From Nisaea sediminum (GTDB lineage Bacteria; Pseudomonadota; Alphaproteobacteria; Thalassobaculales; Thalassobaculaceae): a DNA stretch of 64,000 nucleotides. Positions 9,584-17,129 of this stretch are shown here, one piece after another. The translations under genes were made by a program, and so were the position numbers. The DNA lies in contig NZ_JACZCQ010000008.1 in NCBI RefSeq assembly GCF_014904705.1, positions 62,001-126,000 on the forward strand, given 5' to 3'. The notes below the pieces were generated by a model, which had not been told where the DNA came from, searched no databases, and saw nothing but the letters and a program-made list of their open reading frames with translations. How positions within the stretch are numbered: position 1 is the first letter of the stretch; every line of letters starts with the position of its first letter.

Positions 9584-9931
9584 ATGCAGACGAGCAACAG
9601 ATTTTTTGACGACCTCGCCAAGATGGCGAGCGGCGCGATGTCGGCGGCGGCGGGCGTCCGCGAGGAATTCGAACAGATGATTCGTCAGCAGTTCGAGCGA
9701 TTCCTCGGCGAGCATGACCTCGTCACCTACGAGGAGTTCGCGGCCGTACGGGATCAGGCCGCTGCCGCCCGGAAGGAGCAGGAGGCCCTCGCCAAGCGGA
9801 TTTCCGCGCTGGAGAAGGAAATCGCCGCTCTGAAGGACGGTAAGGCGAGAACCGTGCGCCGGGCGCCTAAGCAGTCCAAAACAGGGGCTTCCGCGAAGGC
9901 GGGAATCCAGAATGCGACAAAAGACAAATAA
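9584..9931 (+). CDS. ubiK: Accessory factor UbiK family protein (BMFP domain)
   Basis: A 115-residue small protein with the UbiK/BMFP layout: amphipathic N-terminal helix (NRFFDDLAKMASGAM) and a C-terminal coiled coil (EQEALAKRISALEKEIAALK). In E. coli UbiK helps organise the ubiquinone biosynthesis complex and binds lipid. Start chosen at 9584 because GGAAGGAG lies 8 bp upstream; the frame is open far upstream without coding character. The last 15 or so codons are unusual: they read through a palindromic intergenic repeat (see findings), giving a tail (GASAKAGIQNATKDK) unlikely to be conserved. Confidence 0.85.
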   Translation: MQTSNRFFDDLAKMASGAMSAAAGVREEFEQMIRQQFERFLGEHDLVTYEEFAAVRDQAAAARKEQEALAKRISALEKEIAALKDGKARTVRRAPKQSKTGASAKAGIQNATKDK

Positions 9932-9948
9932 GCTACTGTTTTGTAATG

Positions 9949-10065
9949 AAAACTAAATATACCTAGTTTTCGGTAGGGACCCACGAAATATAGGTTGATC
10001 GCATGACTCTCATTTGAGAGTCTACTTGTCGTGGTGCTTGGCGATTGGCACCACGCTAGATCTAG
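9949..10065 (+). other. Cluster of inverted repeats upstream of the ybjN-like gene (structured leader or small RNA candidate)
   Basis: In the 229-bp gap between ubiK and the next gene I see four palindromes in a row. AAAACTA/TAGTTTT spans 9949-9970 with an 8-nt loop. GACTCTCA/TGAGAGTC spans 10005-10022 with a 2-nt loop. CGTGGTGC/GCACCACG spans 10030-10055 with a 10-nt loop. CTAGATCTAG lies at 10056-10065. None matches a riboswitch I know. The region is also more A+T-rich than its surroundings, so it probably contains the promoter of the ybjN-proC unit. Confidence 0.4.
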
Positions 10066-10160
10066 TCGGGCTGTGTTCGGCGGTCCGCGTGACCAAGCCT
10101 TCCTGTCTACGATCGCCCCGGAGCGCCGGACAGCGCGCCTCTCAGAGGGGGTTAGATAGT

Positions 10161-10664
10161 ATGTCTCTGACTTACGTCGAAACGGTTGAAGTTCCCCGTA
10201 ATCCGTTAGACCTGATGGAGGAAATTGTCGGAGCCAACGACTGGGCTCACGAGCGCGCAAGCAGCGACGAACTTGCAGTCGAAATTCAAGGCCGCTGGGC
10301 GGATTACAGGCTCTTTTTCCTCTGGCAGGAGGATATGGGAGCCCTCCACTTTTCCTGCATTTTCGAAAGCCGGGTTCCGGTCGAGAAGCGGCGAGAGGTG
10401 CATTCCCTCCTGGCGATGATCAACGAGAAGCTCTGGCTCGGTCATTTCGATCTTTCGACCGAGGACGGCACGCCGATGTTCCGTCAGACCAGCCTGCTGC
10501 GCGGTGCCCACTCGGCCAGCGTCGAGCAGCTCGAGGATCTTGTGGATGTGGCCCTGACCGAATGCGAACGTTTCTTCCCCGCGTTCCAGTTCGTGATCTG
10601 GGGCGGTAAATCGGCGGAAGAGGCCATGCAGGCCTCCCTGCTGGATGTTGTCGGAGAAGCTTGA
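10161..10664 (+). CDS. YbjN domain-containing protein
   Basis: A 167-residue cytoplasmic protein of the YbjN family, whose fold resembles type III secretion chaperones; its biochemical role is not established. Features are the hydrophobic beta/alpha alternation, LLAMINEKLWLGHFDLS in the middle and a C-terminal helix. The start at 10161 (MSLTYVETVEVPRNP) follows the AGAGGGGG stretch by about 8 bp. Its stop lies 7 bp before the proC start, so the two are probably one operon; the ybjN-proC pairing is common in alphaproteobacteria. Confidence 0.85.
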   Translation: MSLTYVETVEVPRNPLDLMEEIVGANDWAHERASSDELAVEIQGRWADYRLFFLWQEDMGALHFSCIFESRVPVEKRREVHSLLAMINEKLWLGHFDLSTEDGTPMFRQTSLLRGAHSASVEQLEDLVDVALTECERFFPAFQFVIWGGKSAEEAMQASLLDVVGEA

Positions 10665-10671
10665 GCTCCCA

Positions 10672-11484
10672 ATGAACAAATCTCTCCTGCTGCTGGGATG
10701 CGGCAAAATGGGCGGTGCCCTTCTTCAAGGCTGGCTTGAAAAAGGCTACGCCGCCCACGGAGTCTGCGTGGTCGAGCGCGCAGAGGCCGCGACGAAAAAA
10801 TTCGAGAATACCGACGGCGTGACGATCGTCCGCGACCAGGACCAGATCCCGGCGGATTTCCATCCGGGCATGGTCATCCTCGCGCTGAAGCCGCAGGTCA
10901 TGGACGAGGCGGCACCTCTCGCGCGCTATGCCGGTCCGGAAACGGCGTTCCTCTCGATCGCCGCCGGAAAGACCATTTCCTATTTCGAGAATCTGCTCGG
11001 GACCGACGCCGCGATCATCCGCTCGATGCCGAACACGCCTGCCGCCGTCGGGCGCGGGATCACCGCCTATGTCGGCAACACGGCGGCGAGCCAGGCGCAG
11101 ATGGATCTCGCCGGCGATCTGCTCTCCTCCGTCGGCGAGGCTCTGGAAGTCCCGAGCGAGGGCCTGATCGACGCGGTGACAGCGGTCTCGGGAAGCGGCC
11201 CGGCCTATGTCTTCCTGCTGATCGAGGTCATGGCGGCGGCGGGCGAGAAGCTTGGTCTGCCGGCCGACCTCGCGATGCGTCTCGCTTCGGCCACGGTTTC
11301 CGGCGCGGGTGAGCTCGCACGTCTTTCGGACGAACCGGCGGCTCAGCTTCGGCAGAACGTGACCAGCCCTGGCGGAACCACGGCCGAGGCCCTGAAGGTT
11401 CTGATGGCCGATGACGGCATCGGCCCGGTCTTCGATCGTGCCCTCAAGGCCGCCGCCGACCGGTCTCGCGAACTGGCCGGCTAA
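10672..11484 (+). CDS. proC: Pyrroline-5-carboxylate reductase
   Basis: Last step of proline synthesis: NAD(P)H-dependent reduction of pyrroline-5-carboxylate. The 270-residue protein has the N-terminal dinucleotide-binding motif LLLGCGKMGGALLQGW and the C-terminal signature TAVSGSGPAYVFLLIE, followed by the conserved TSPGGTTAEAL. Start at 10672 (MNKSLLLLG) fits family length; the frame is open 27 bp further upstream into ybjN. Confidence 0.96.
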   Translation: MNKSLLLLGCGKMGGALLQGWLEKGYAAHGVCVVERAEAATKKFENTDGVTIVRDQDQIPADFHPGMVILALKPQVMDEAAPLARYAGPETAFLSIAAGKTISYFENLLGTDAAIIRSMPNTPAAVGRGITAYVGNTAASQAQMDLAGDLLSSVGEALEVPSEGLIDAVTAVSGSGPAYVFLLIEVMAAAGEKLGLPADLAMRLASATVSGAGELARLSDEPAAQLRQNVTSPGGTTAEALKVLMADDGIGPVFDRALKAAADRSRELAG

Positions 11485-11548
11485 GTCCGGCGATCTTGCT
11501 TCCGTCTCTTGCTGGCCCATATCGAGGGGATAACCGGCAAGAGAGCGG

Positions 11549-12148
11549 ATGATGTCCTCTGTTGATACCGACAAGATCCTCGACGCGGCACTCGACGTTG
11601 CCGGCGCGCGTGGCTGGTTCGCTCTGACCCTGCACGATGTGGCCGAGCATGCCGGGCTGCCGCCGGTTGAGCTTGAGCGCAGTTTCCGCACCAAGCGTGC
11701 CTTGCTGGACGGGATCGCGGACCGGTTTGATCGCGAAGCGGTGGCCGCTGTCGATCCCGACGCGGAAGACCCGGACCTGCCGGCGCCGGAGCGGCTATTT
11801 GACGCGCTGATGACCCGTTTCGAACTGCTTCAGGAGCATCGCGGCGGCTATTCGGCGCTGCTCAAGGCGGCGCGGCGGGACCCCTGCATGGCGCTTGGTG
11901 GCCTGCCGCGGCTACATTCCGCTATGGGAGACGTGCTCCATCTGAGCGGTATCGGGACCCGGGGGCCGATCGGATGCCTGCGGCGCAAGGTATTGGCCGC
12001 GCTTTATGTTTCCGTCCTCAATGTGTGGTTGGATGATCGCAGCGAAGATCTCGGCCCCACGATGGCGGCGCTCGACAAGCGTCTCAGGAAGCTCGACGAG
12101 CTGGTCGCTTCTTCGCCGTTCCGGACGAAAAAACCTCGCACGTATTAA
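11549..12148 (+). CDS. TetR/AcrR-type transcriptional regulator
   Basis: A 199-residue protein with an N-terminal TetR helix-turn-helix (about residues 8-55: KILDAALDVAGARGWFALTL then DVAEHAGLPPVELERSF, with RTKRALLDGI as the third helix). The C-terminal part is helical and would bind a ligand or dimerise; no target is evident. It stands alone between proC (64 bp) and the phasin gene (187 bp) on the same strand. ATGs at 11549 and 11552 are both possible starts. Confidence 0.85.
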   Translation: MMSSVDTDKILDAALDVAGARGWFALTLHDVAEHAGLPPVELERSFRTKRALLDGIADRFDREAVAAVDPDAEDPDLPAPERLFDALMTRFELLQEHRGGYSALLKAARRDPCMALGGLPRLHSAMGDVLHLSGIGTRGPIGCLRRKVLAALYVSVLNVWLDDRSEDLGPTMAALDKRLRKLDELVASSPFRTKKPRTY

Positions 12149-12172
12149 GTGTCTTTTTGCACGCGACAGTTT

Positions 12173-12262
12173 TGTTGCGGTGCAACATTTACTCTTGACA
12201 TTTTCACTAAATATCCCGATATACCGCCAATCACAACGTGCGGCAGCTGCGCTGCAATGCAG
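12173..12262 (+). promoter_or_regulatory. Phasin promoter region with two PhaR-like operators
   Basis: A TTGACA -35 box lies at 12195-12200, with a plausible -10 (TATACC) at 12220-12225. Upstream of the -35 is a perfect palindrome TGTTGC-GGT-GCAACA at 12173-12187. Downstream of the -10 is CTGC-AAT-GCAG at 12252-12262, which matches the CTGC-N3/4-GCAG site described for PhaR repressors of phasin genes in photosynthetic and denitrifying alphaproteobacteria. Placement on both sides of the core promoter is what one expects for repression. Inference only; no phaR is in this window. Confidence 0.55.
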
Positions 12263-12335
12263 TAATAAAGTGCCGGATCAACAGTCTGGTCTCTCGCTAC
12301 GGGTGACCGGCGAAGCGGATAAGTGGAGACGTCCA

Positions 12336-12761
12336 ATGGCTAAGCAGGAAAATCCCTTCCTCAATATCGACTTCCAGAAAATCATGACCGAATTCAAGAT
12401 GCCGGGCATCGACGCCGACGCGCTGATGAACGCCCAGCAGAAGAACATCGAGGCGATCACCGCCGCGAACCAGCTGGCCGCCGAAGGCATGCAGGCGATC
12501 GGCAAGCGTCAGGCCGAACTGTTCCAGCAGGCGATCGCCGAATCCCAGAAGGCGCTCGGCGAGCTGATGGCCCAGGGTGCGCCGGAAGACCGTGTCGCGA
12601 AGCAGGCCGAGACCGTCAAGACGACCATCGAGCGGACCGTCGCGAACATCCGCGAGATCTCCGAGATGCTCGCCAAGTCGAACCAGGAAGCCTTCGACGT
12701 GATCAACAAGCGGATCGCCGAAAGCCTCGACGAAGTGCAGAGCCTCTCCTCGAAGAAGTAA
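12336..12761 (+). CDS. Phasin family protein
   Basis: A 141-residue, almost wholly alpha-helical protein of the phasin type, which coats polyhydroxyalkanoate granules. It has an amphipathic N-terminal part (NPFLNIDFQKIMTEFKMPG) and heptad-like Ala/Gln/Glu-rich helices (NIEAITAANQLAAEGMQAI). Start chosen at 12336 because GTGGAGAC precedes it by 6 bp and the upstream frame runs through the promoter. It is followed by a strong terminator, so it is probably a monocistronic, highly expressed gene. It implies that the organism stores PHA. Confidence 0.92.
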   Translation: MAKQENPFLNIDFQKIMTEFKMPGIDADALMNAQQKNIEAITAANQLAAEGMQAIGKRQAELFQQAIAESQKALGELMAQGAPEDRVAKQAETVKTTIERTVANIREISEMLAKSNQEAFDVINKRIAESLDEVQSLSSKK

Positions 12762-12784
12762 TCCTTCTTCCAGGGATCTGACCA

Positions 12785-12822
12785 AGAGCCGCCGGCGTGA
12801 TCACGCCGGCGGCTCTTTGTTT
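12785..12822 (+). terminator. Rho-independent terminator after the phasin gene
   Basis: A perfect 32-nt palindrome at 12785-12816 (left arm AGAGCCGCCGGCGTGA, right arm its exact complement), followed by TTGTTTG. It lies 23 bp after the phasin stop and before csaA. Confidence 0.88.
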
Positions 12823-12891
12823 GTGTGGGGGCAATTCCTCTTCACCTGCCGCGCCCAGCCGCCTTAGGTCCGCTCCAAACGGGAGCAGAGC

Positions 12892-13227
12892 ATGACCATC
12901 GACTATTCCGATTTCCTGAAGGTCGACATCCGCGTCGGGACCGTGATCGACGCCCAGCCTTTTCCGGAAGCGCGCAATCCGGCAATCAAGCTCTGGGTCG
13001 ATTTCGGCCCGGAGATCGGCACGCGCAAGACATCGGCCCAGATCACCAAGCATTACGAGCCGGAAGCGCTCAAGGGGCGCCAGGTCGCCGGCGTGGTGAA
13101 CTTCCCGCCGAAGCAGATCGGCAAGTTCATGAGCGAGTGCCTGGTCGTCGGATTTCCCGACGAGGAGGGCGGGGTCGTGCTGCTCGGCCCGGACCTGAAG
13201 GTGCCGAACGGCGGCCGGCTGTTCTAG
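12892..13227 (+). CDS. csaA: CsaA-type tRNA-binding/chaperone protein
   Basis: A 111-residue single OB-fold tRNA-binding domain (Tyr/Met-tRNA synthetase C-terminal type). The motif [18 protein letters not shown] and the end [20 protein letters not shown] are typical of CsaA, a secretion chaperone or export-related tRNA-binding protein in Bacillus. Length matches the family. GGGAGCAG precedes the ATG. Convergent with the kinase gene at 13235, with only 7 bp between stops. Confidence 0.92.
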   Translation: MTIDYSDFLKVDIRVGTVIDAQPFPEARNPAIKLWVDFGPEIGTRKTSAQITKHYEPEALKGRQVAGVVNFPPKQIGKFMSECLVVGFPDEEGGVVLLGPDLKVPNGGRLF

Positions 13228-13234
13228 CGCCCGG

Positions 13235-14593
13235 TCATACCGGGATTCTTATCCGCACCCTCAGGCCGCCGAGGGGCGAGTTTTCCAGACCGATCTCGCC
13301 ACCATGGCTGTGCACGATGTCGCGCGCGATGGTGAGGCCGAGGCCGGTGCCGCCGGTTTCGGGGTTGCGCGAGGGGTCGCCGCGGTAGAACGGTTTGAAG
13401 ACGCGGCCCCGGTCCTCTTCCGGGATGCCCGGACCGTCATCGTCGACGAAGATCTCGAAGGCGTCCTCGCTTGCCTGCAGCGTGATCCGAACCGTCTTTG
13501 CGTGCCGCCTCGCGTTGGACACGAGGTTCGCGAGTGCCCGTTTCACCGATTGCGGCTTCAGCTCCACGGGTGGCAGCGGCTGTGTGGTCAGCTCGAGTTC
13601 CAGGGGCGCCCCGCCCCGCCGCTCGCCGATGGCGAAATCGCCGAGCAGGGACTTTATGTCGGTTGTGACGGCGGCTTCCGTCCCTTCGCCCCGCGCAAAG
13701 GCGAGATAGCCTTCGACCATCCGTTCCATGTCCTGCACGTCGGCCTGGAGCTCGCGGACCGCGGTATCGTCGCCGAGCATCGCGAGCTGAAGTTTCATGC
13801 GGGTGAGCGGGGTCCGCAGGTCGTGCGAGACGCCGCTCAGCATGTCGGTGCGCTGCTTGATCTGGCGCCGGATCCGCGCCCGCATCTGCTGGAAGGCCTC
13901 GGCCGCCTGCCGCACCTCCTTGGCGCCTTCCGGCTTGAAGTCCGCCACCTCCCGTCCGAGGCCGAAGGCGCGGGCGGCGATCGCCAATCTGCGGATTGGC
14001 CGGATCTGGTTGCGCATGAAGATCAGTGCGATGGCGAAAAGGATCAGCGCGCTGCCGAGCATCCACATGACGAAGATATAGGTCGTCGAACTGTAGAGCC
14101 GTTTCTCGTGCGCGAGGATCTCAAGCACGCCGTCCGGCAGCTGGACCTCGATCGCGATCTGCCGCTCGTCCGTATCCAGATTGACGACGAACGGCCGGCG
14201 GACCTGCTCTTCCATGGATCTGAGCATCTGGCGCAGCGTCGGATCGAACAGGGTATCGCTTGTCCGGTTTTCCAGGATCGCCCCGGCCCGGTAGGTGACG
14301 ACCAAAGCGAGACTGTTGCGGGCCTTGCGGTCGATCCGCGCCAGCGAGGCCGGGCTCGAATCCTCCTCAACCTCGTCGACCAGCATCGCAACCTCGCCGG
14401 CGAGCGAGCTCGCCAGCCGTCGCACCATGGTGTCCCAGTGGCGGTCGTAGAAGACGAAGGTCGAGATCGCCTGCATCAGGATCAGCGGCGTCAGGAAAAT
14501 CGCCAGCGCCCGGCCGAACAGCGTCTTCGGCAAGTGGCGTTTCAGCCAGGACTGTTTGCGGGTTCTGGGACTGTTTTCGGCAAGCGTTGCCAT
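13235..14593 (-). CDS. EnvZ-like sensor histidine kinase
   Basis: A 452-residue inner-membrane kinase. It has TM1 at about 25-48, a periplasmic domain at 49-170, TM2 at 171-193, HAMP at 194-245 and a HisKA dimerisation domain with the phosphorylated His257 in GVSHDLRTPLTRMKL. The HATPase domain follows, with N-box NLVSNARRHA, G1 VDDDGPGIPEEDRGRVF and G2 GGTGLGL. The layout is that of EnvZ. Cognate regulator: the OmpR-type gene 106 bp upstream (14700-15410). Ligand unknown. Third gene of the marR-ompR-envZ-like unit. Confidence 0.92.
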   Translation of the reverse strand: MATLAENSPRTRKQSWLKRHLPKTLFGRALAIFLTPLILMQAISTFVFYDRHWDTMVRRLASSLAGEVAMLVDEVEEDSSPASLARIDRKARNSLALVVTYRAGAILENRTSDTLFDPTLRQMLRSMEEQVRRPFVVNLDTDERQIAIEVQLPDGVLEILAHEKRLYSSTTYIFVMWMLGSALILFAIALIFMRNQIRPIRRLAIAARAFGLGREVADFKPEGAKEVRQAAEAFQQMRARIRRQIKQRTDMLSGVSHDLRTPLTRMKLQLAMLGDDTAVRELQADVQDMERMVEGYLAFARGEGTEAAVTTDIKSLLGDFAIGERRGGAPLELELTTQPLPPVELKPQSVKRALANLVSNARRHAKTVRITLQASEDAFEIFVDDDGPGIPEEDRGRVFKPFYRGDPSRNPETGGTGLGLTIARDIVHSHGGEIGLENSPLGGLRVRIRIPV

Positions 14594-14699
14594 GAGGCGG
14601 TTGCAGCTCTCTCTGTTCGCACTGCCCGGTTGGACCGGACGTGGCGCATACTAGGTGAATTTCCAGCCGACGGATAGGAACCGGGCCGTCATCGAGCGT

Positions 14700-15410
14700 C
14701 TACGTGCCCGGTGGTGTGGCTTTCAGGACATAGCCCTTGCCGCGCACGGTCTGCAGGAAGCGCGGAAACTTCGGATCCTTCTCGATCTTGCGGCGCAGCC
14801 GGTTGATCTGCACGTCGACCGCGCGCTCGTGCCCATTCACCGCATTGCGCGCGACGAGGTCCTCGCGGCTGAGGGTACGTCCCGGGACCTGCGCGAAGCA
14901 GCCGAGCAACAGGGCCTCTGATTCCGTCAGATGCACGGTCTGCCCGCCTTTGGTCAGCTCGCCCTGGGTCCGATCGTAGCTGTAGGGGCCGAAGGTGACC
15001 TCGTTGCCGGCGTCGGCGACCTCAGGCACGGAGCGGGTCCGGCGCAGGATGGTGCGGATGCGCAGCAGCAGCTCGCGCGGTTCGAACGGCTTGGTCAGGT
15101 AGTCGTCGGCACCGGTCTCCAGGCCCTCGATCCGGTTCTCGACCTCGCCCATCGCGGTCAGGAGGAGGATCGGCAGTTCCCGTGTCTTGCGCAGGGCGCG
15201 GGTCAGCTCGAAACCGGTCTCGCCCGGCATCATGACGTCGAGCACGATCAGGTCGTATTCGATCGCGGCCAGCTTGCGCCGCGCATCGGCGGCGTCGCCC
15301 GCGGCCGTCACCCGGAAGCCGTTCTCGCTCAGAAACCGGGTCAGCAGGTCGCGCAAACGGCTGTCGTCGTCGACGACGAGAATATGTGCGAGGTCGTCCC
15401 CCTCGGTCAC
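14700..15410 (-). CDS. OmpR-family response regulator (PetR-like)
   Basis: A 236-residue DNA-binding regulator. The receiver domain has acidic pocket Asp14/Asp15, phospho-acceptor Asp58 in LIVLDVMMPG, Thr in LLTAMG and Lys in YLTKPF. The C-terminal winged helix (about 135-232) ends VRGKGYVLKATPPG. It starts 2 bp after the stop of a MarR-type gene, an arrangement like petP-petR of Rhodobacter capsulatus, and is followed by the EnvZ-like kinase, presumably its partner. Confidence 0.93.
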   Translation of the reverse strand: MTEGDDLAHILVVDDDSRLRDLLTRFLSENGFRVTAAGDAADARRKLAAIEYDLIVLDVMMPGETGFELTRALRKTRELPILLLTAMGEVENRIEGLETGADDYLTKPFEPRELLLRIRTILRRTRSVPEVADAGNEVTFGPYSYDRTQGELTKGGQTVHLTESEALLLGCFAQVPGRTLSREDLVARNAVNGHERAVDVQINRLRRKIEKDPKFPRFLQTVRGKGYVLKATPPGT

Positions 15411-15412
15411 GG

Positions 15413-15937
15413 TCAGCCGCGTCCCTTGCTGCGCCGGGGAACCGGCATGGTCGGGCTGGCGATCTCGAAACGCTCCTGGTCCGCCGGGTCAATGATACCG
15501 CGCAGCACCTCACGGAAGCCCTGTACCGCCTCTGCGCCGGCGGCCCGGTAGGCGCGGGCGATCCGTGCCCTCTGGTTCGCCGTCAAACTGCGTTCGAGAT
15601 CGACGCCTTTTTCGGTCAGGGTCAGCAGCTTCTTACGCCGGTCCGCCTGGTCCGTCTCCTGGTTGATATAGCCTTCGCTGACGAGCTGGCTCAGCACCCG
15701 CGAGAGGCTCTGCTTGGTGATCTTGAGGATCTTCAGAAGGTCCGTGACGGTAATCTCGGGATTGCGCCCGACGAAATAGATCACCCGGTGATGCGCCCGT
15801 CCGAGACCGAGCTCGCCGAGGATCGCGTCCGGCTCTCCGGTGAAGTCGCGATAGGCGAAAAACAGCATCTCGATGCCCTGCCTCAATTCCTCCTCCCGCA
15901 GGAAGAGCGGGTTCGCCATGCTTTTTACGTCAACCAT
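15413..15937 (-). CDS. MarR-family transcriptional regulator (PetP-like)
   Basis: A 174-residue winged-helix regulator with the MarR core at about 45-130. The recognition region is ILKITKQSLSRVLSQL and the wing is ETDQADRRKKLLTLTEKG, containing the conserved D-x-R-R-K. In-frame starts are the ATG at 15937 and the ATG at 15919 (MANPLFLREEEL). A perfect palindrome overlaps the upstream start (see the site at 15929-15943), which suggests autorepression and slightly favours the 15919 start. It is divergent from ilvE and directly upstream of the OmpR-type gene. Confidence 0.92.
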   Translation of the reverse strand: MVDVKSMANPLFLREEELRQGIEMLFFAYRDFTGEPDAILGELGLGRAHHRVIYFVGRNPEITVTDLLKILKITKQSLSRVLSQLVSEGYINQETDQADRRKKLLTLTEKGVDLERSLTANQRARIARAYRAAGAEAVQGFREVLRGIIDPADQERFEIASPTMPVPRRSKGRG

Positions 15938-15943
15938 GTTGAC
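15929..15943. promoter_or_regulatory. Palindromic candidate operator at the marR start
   Basis: GTCAAC-CAT-GTTGAC is a perfect inverted repeat with a 3-nt spacer spanning the first possible start codon of the MarR-type gene. A shorter related palindrome, TCAA-G-TTGA, lies at 16007-16015 nearer ilvE. MarR-type regulators typically bind palindromes of this size in their own promoters. The divergent layout means ilvE could be co-regulated. Confidence 0.5.
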
Positions 15944-16061
15944 ATATTTCCTTCTGAATGTTAGTTCTCAGGCCGTGTTTGGGTAACAATCTATCCAAAG
16001 AGCCCGTCAAGTTGAATAAATCGAACGGGTTAGACTTTGGAGCTTGCCGGGATGAAACCTC

Positions 16062-16967
16062 ATGAGCCTGCTTCCTTTTGACGATCGGGACGGCGCCATC
16101 TGGATGGATGGTGCGCTGCTTGACTGGCGCGATGCCAAACTTCATGTACTGAGCCACGGGCTGCATTATGCCAGTTCGGTCTTCGAGGGCGAACGGGTTT
16201 ATAGCGGCCGTATTTTCAAGTCGCGCGAGCACACCGAGCGCCTGCACCGCTCCGCTGGAATCCTCGGCTTCAAGATCCCCTATGACGTCGATGCCATCGA
16301 GGCCGCCAAGCAGGCCGTGATCGACTCCATGGGCATCGTCGACGGCTATGTCCGTCCGGTCGCCTGGCGCGGCAGCGAGATGATGGGGGTCTCGGCACAG
16401 AAGAACACCATTCATCTCGCCATCGCGGCCTGGGAATGGCCGTCCTATTTCGACCCGGAAGCGAAGATGAAGGGAATCAACCTCGACATCGGCAAATGGC
16501 GCCGCCCGGCTCCCGACACCGCGCCGACGAACAGCAAGGCGGCCGGTCTCTACATGATCGCCACCATGTGCAAGCACGACGCCGAGGCGCGCGGTTTCCA
16601 CGACGCGCTGATGCTCGATTATCGCGGCTATGTCGCCGAGGCCACCGGCGCGAACATCTTCTTCCTGATGGATGACGGCCGCTTGCACACGCCGAAGCCG
16701 GACTGCTTCCTCGACGGCATCACCCGCCGCACAGTGATCCAGCTCGCCAAGGACAACGGTTACGAGGTGGTCGAGCGGCATATCCGCCCGGAAGACATGA
16801 CCCGCGCCACCGAATGCTTCCTCACCGGCACTGCCGCGGAAGTGACCCCGGTCGGCAAGATCGGCACCTACAGCTTCACGCCGGGCGAGATGACCCGGAC
16901 GCTGGTCGAGGCCTATGAGAAGACCGTTCGCGCCCATGCGACCGAGGTCGCGGTCGCCGCGGAGTAA
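16062..16967 (+). CDS. ilvE: Branched-chain amino acid aminotransferase
   Basis: PLP-dependent fold-type IV transaminase that interconverts Leu/Ile/Val and their 2-oxo acids. The 301-residue protein begins with the typical DRDGAIWMDGALLDWRDAK; the PLP-binding Lys lies in TNSKAAGLYMI. The C-terminal TGTAAEVTPVGKIG is the conserved phosphate-binding segment. Divergent from the marR-ompR-envZ unit with 124 bp between starts. Confidence 0.95.
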   Translation: MSLLPFDDRDGAIWMDGALLDWRDAKLHVLSHGLHYASSVFEGERVYSGRIFKSREHTERLHRSAGILGFKIPYDVDAIEAAKQAVIDSMGIVDGYVRPVAWRGSEMMGVSAQKNTIHLAIAAWEWPSYFDPEAKMKGINLDIGKWRRPAPDTAPTNSKAAGLYMIATMCKHDAEARGFHDALMLDYRGYVAEATGANIFFLMDDGRLHTPKPDCFLDGITRRTVIQLAKDNGYEVVERHIRPEDMTRATECFLTGTAAEVTPVGKIGTYSFTPGEMTRTLVEAYEKTVRAHATEVAVAAE

Positions 16968-16977
16968 GGACCTAGAC

Positions 16978-17060
16978 CGTCACCCCGGCGGAGGCCGGGG
17001 CCCAGGGAACGTAGGACGGAGTTCGCAATCCTCTGGGTACCGGCCGTCGCCGGTATGACG
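16978..17060. repeat. Intergenic palindromic element, copy 1
   Basis: About 83 bp bounded by inverted CGTCA.../...TGACG ends, with two G+C-rich hairpins (CCCCGGCGGAGGCCGGGG and ACCGGCCGTCGCCGGT) flanking a unique centre. The same design occurs at 17910-17993 and 53156-53241. It fills the gap between ilvE and the thioesterase gene. Confidence 0.7.
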
Positions 17061-17129
17061 TTTCGAGTGACGGATACCGTTCCGTCCGGGCACTGGACTT
17101 GAAGACCAAAAGCGGGGGAAGCTTTCGCC

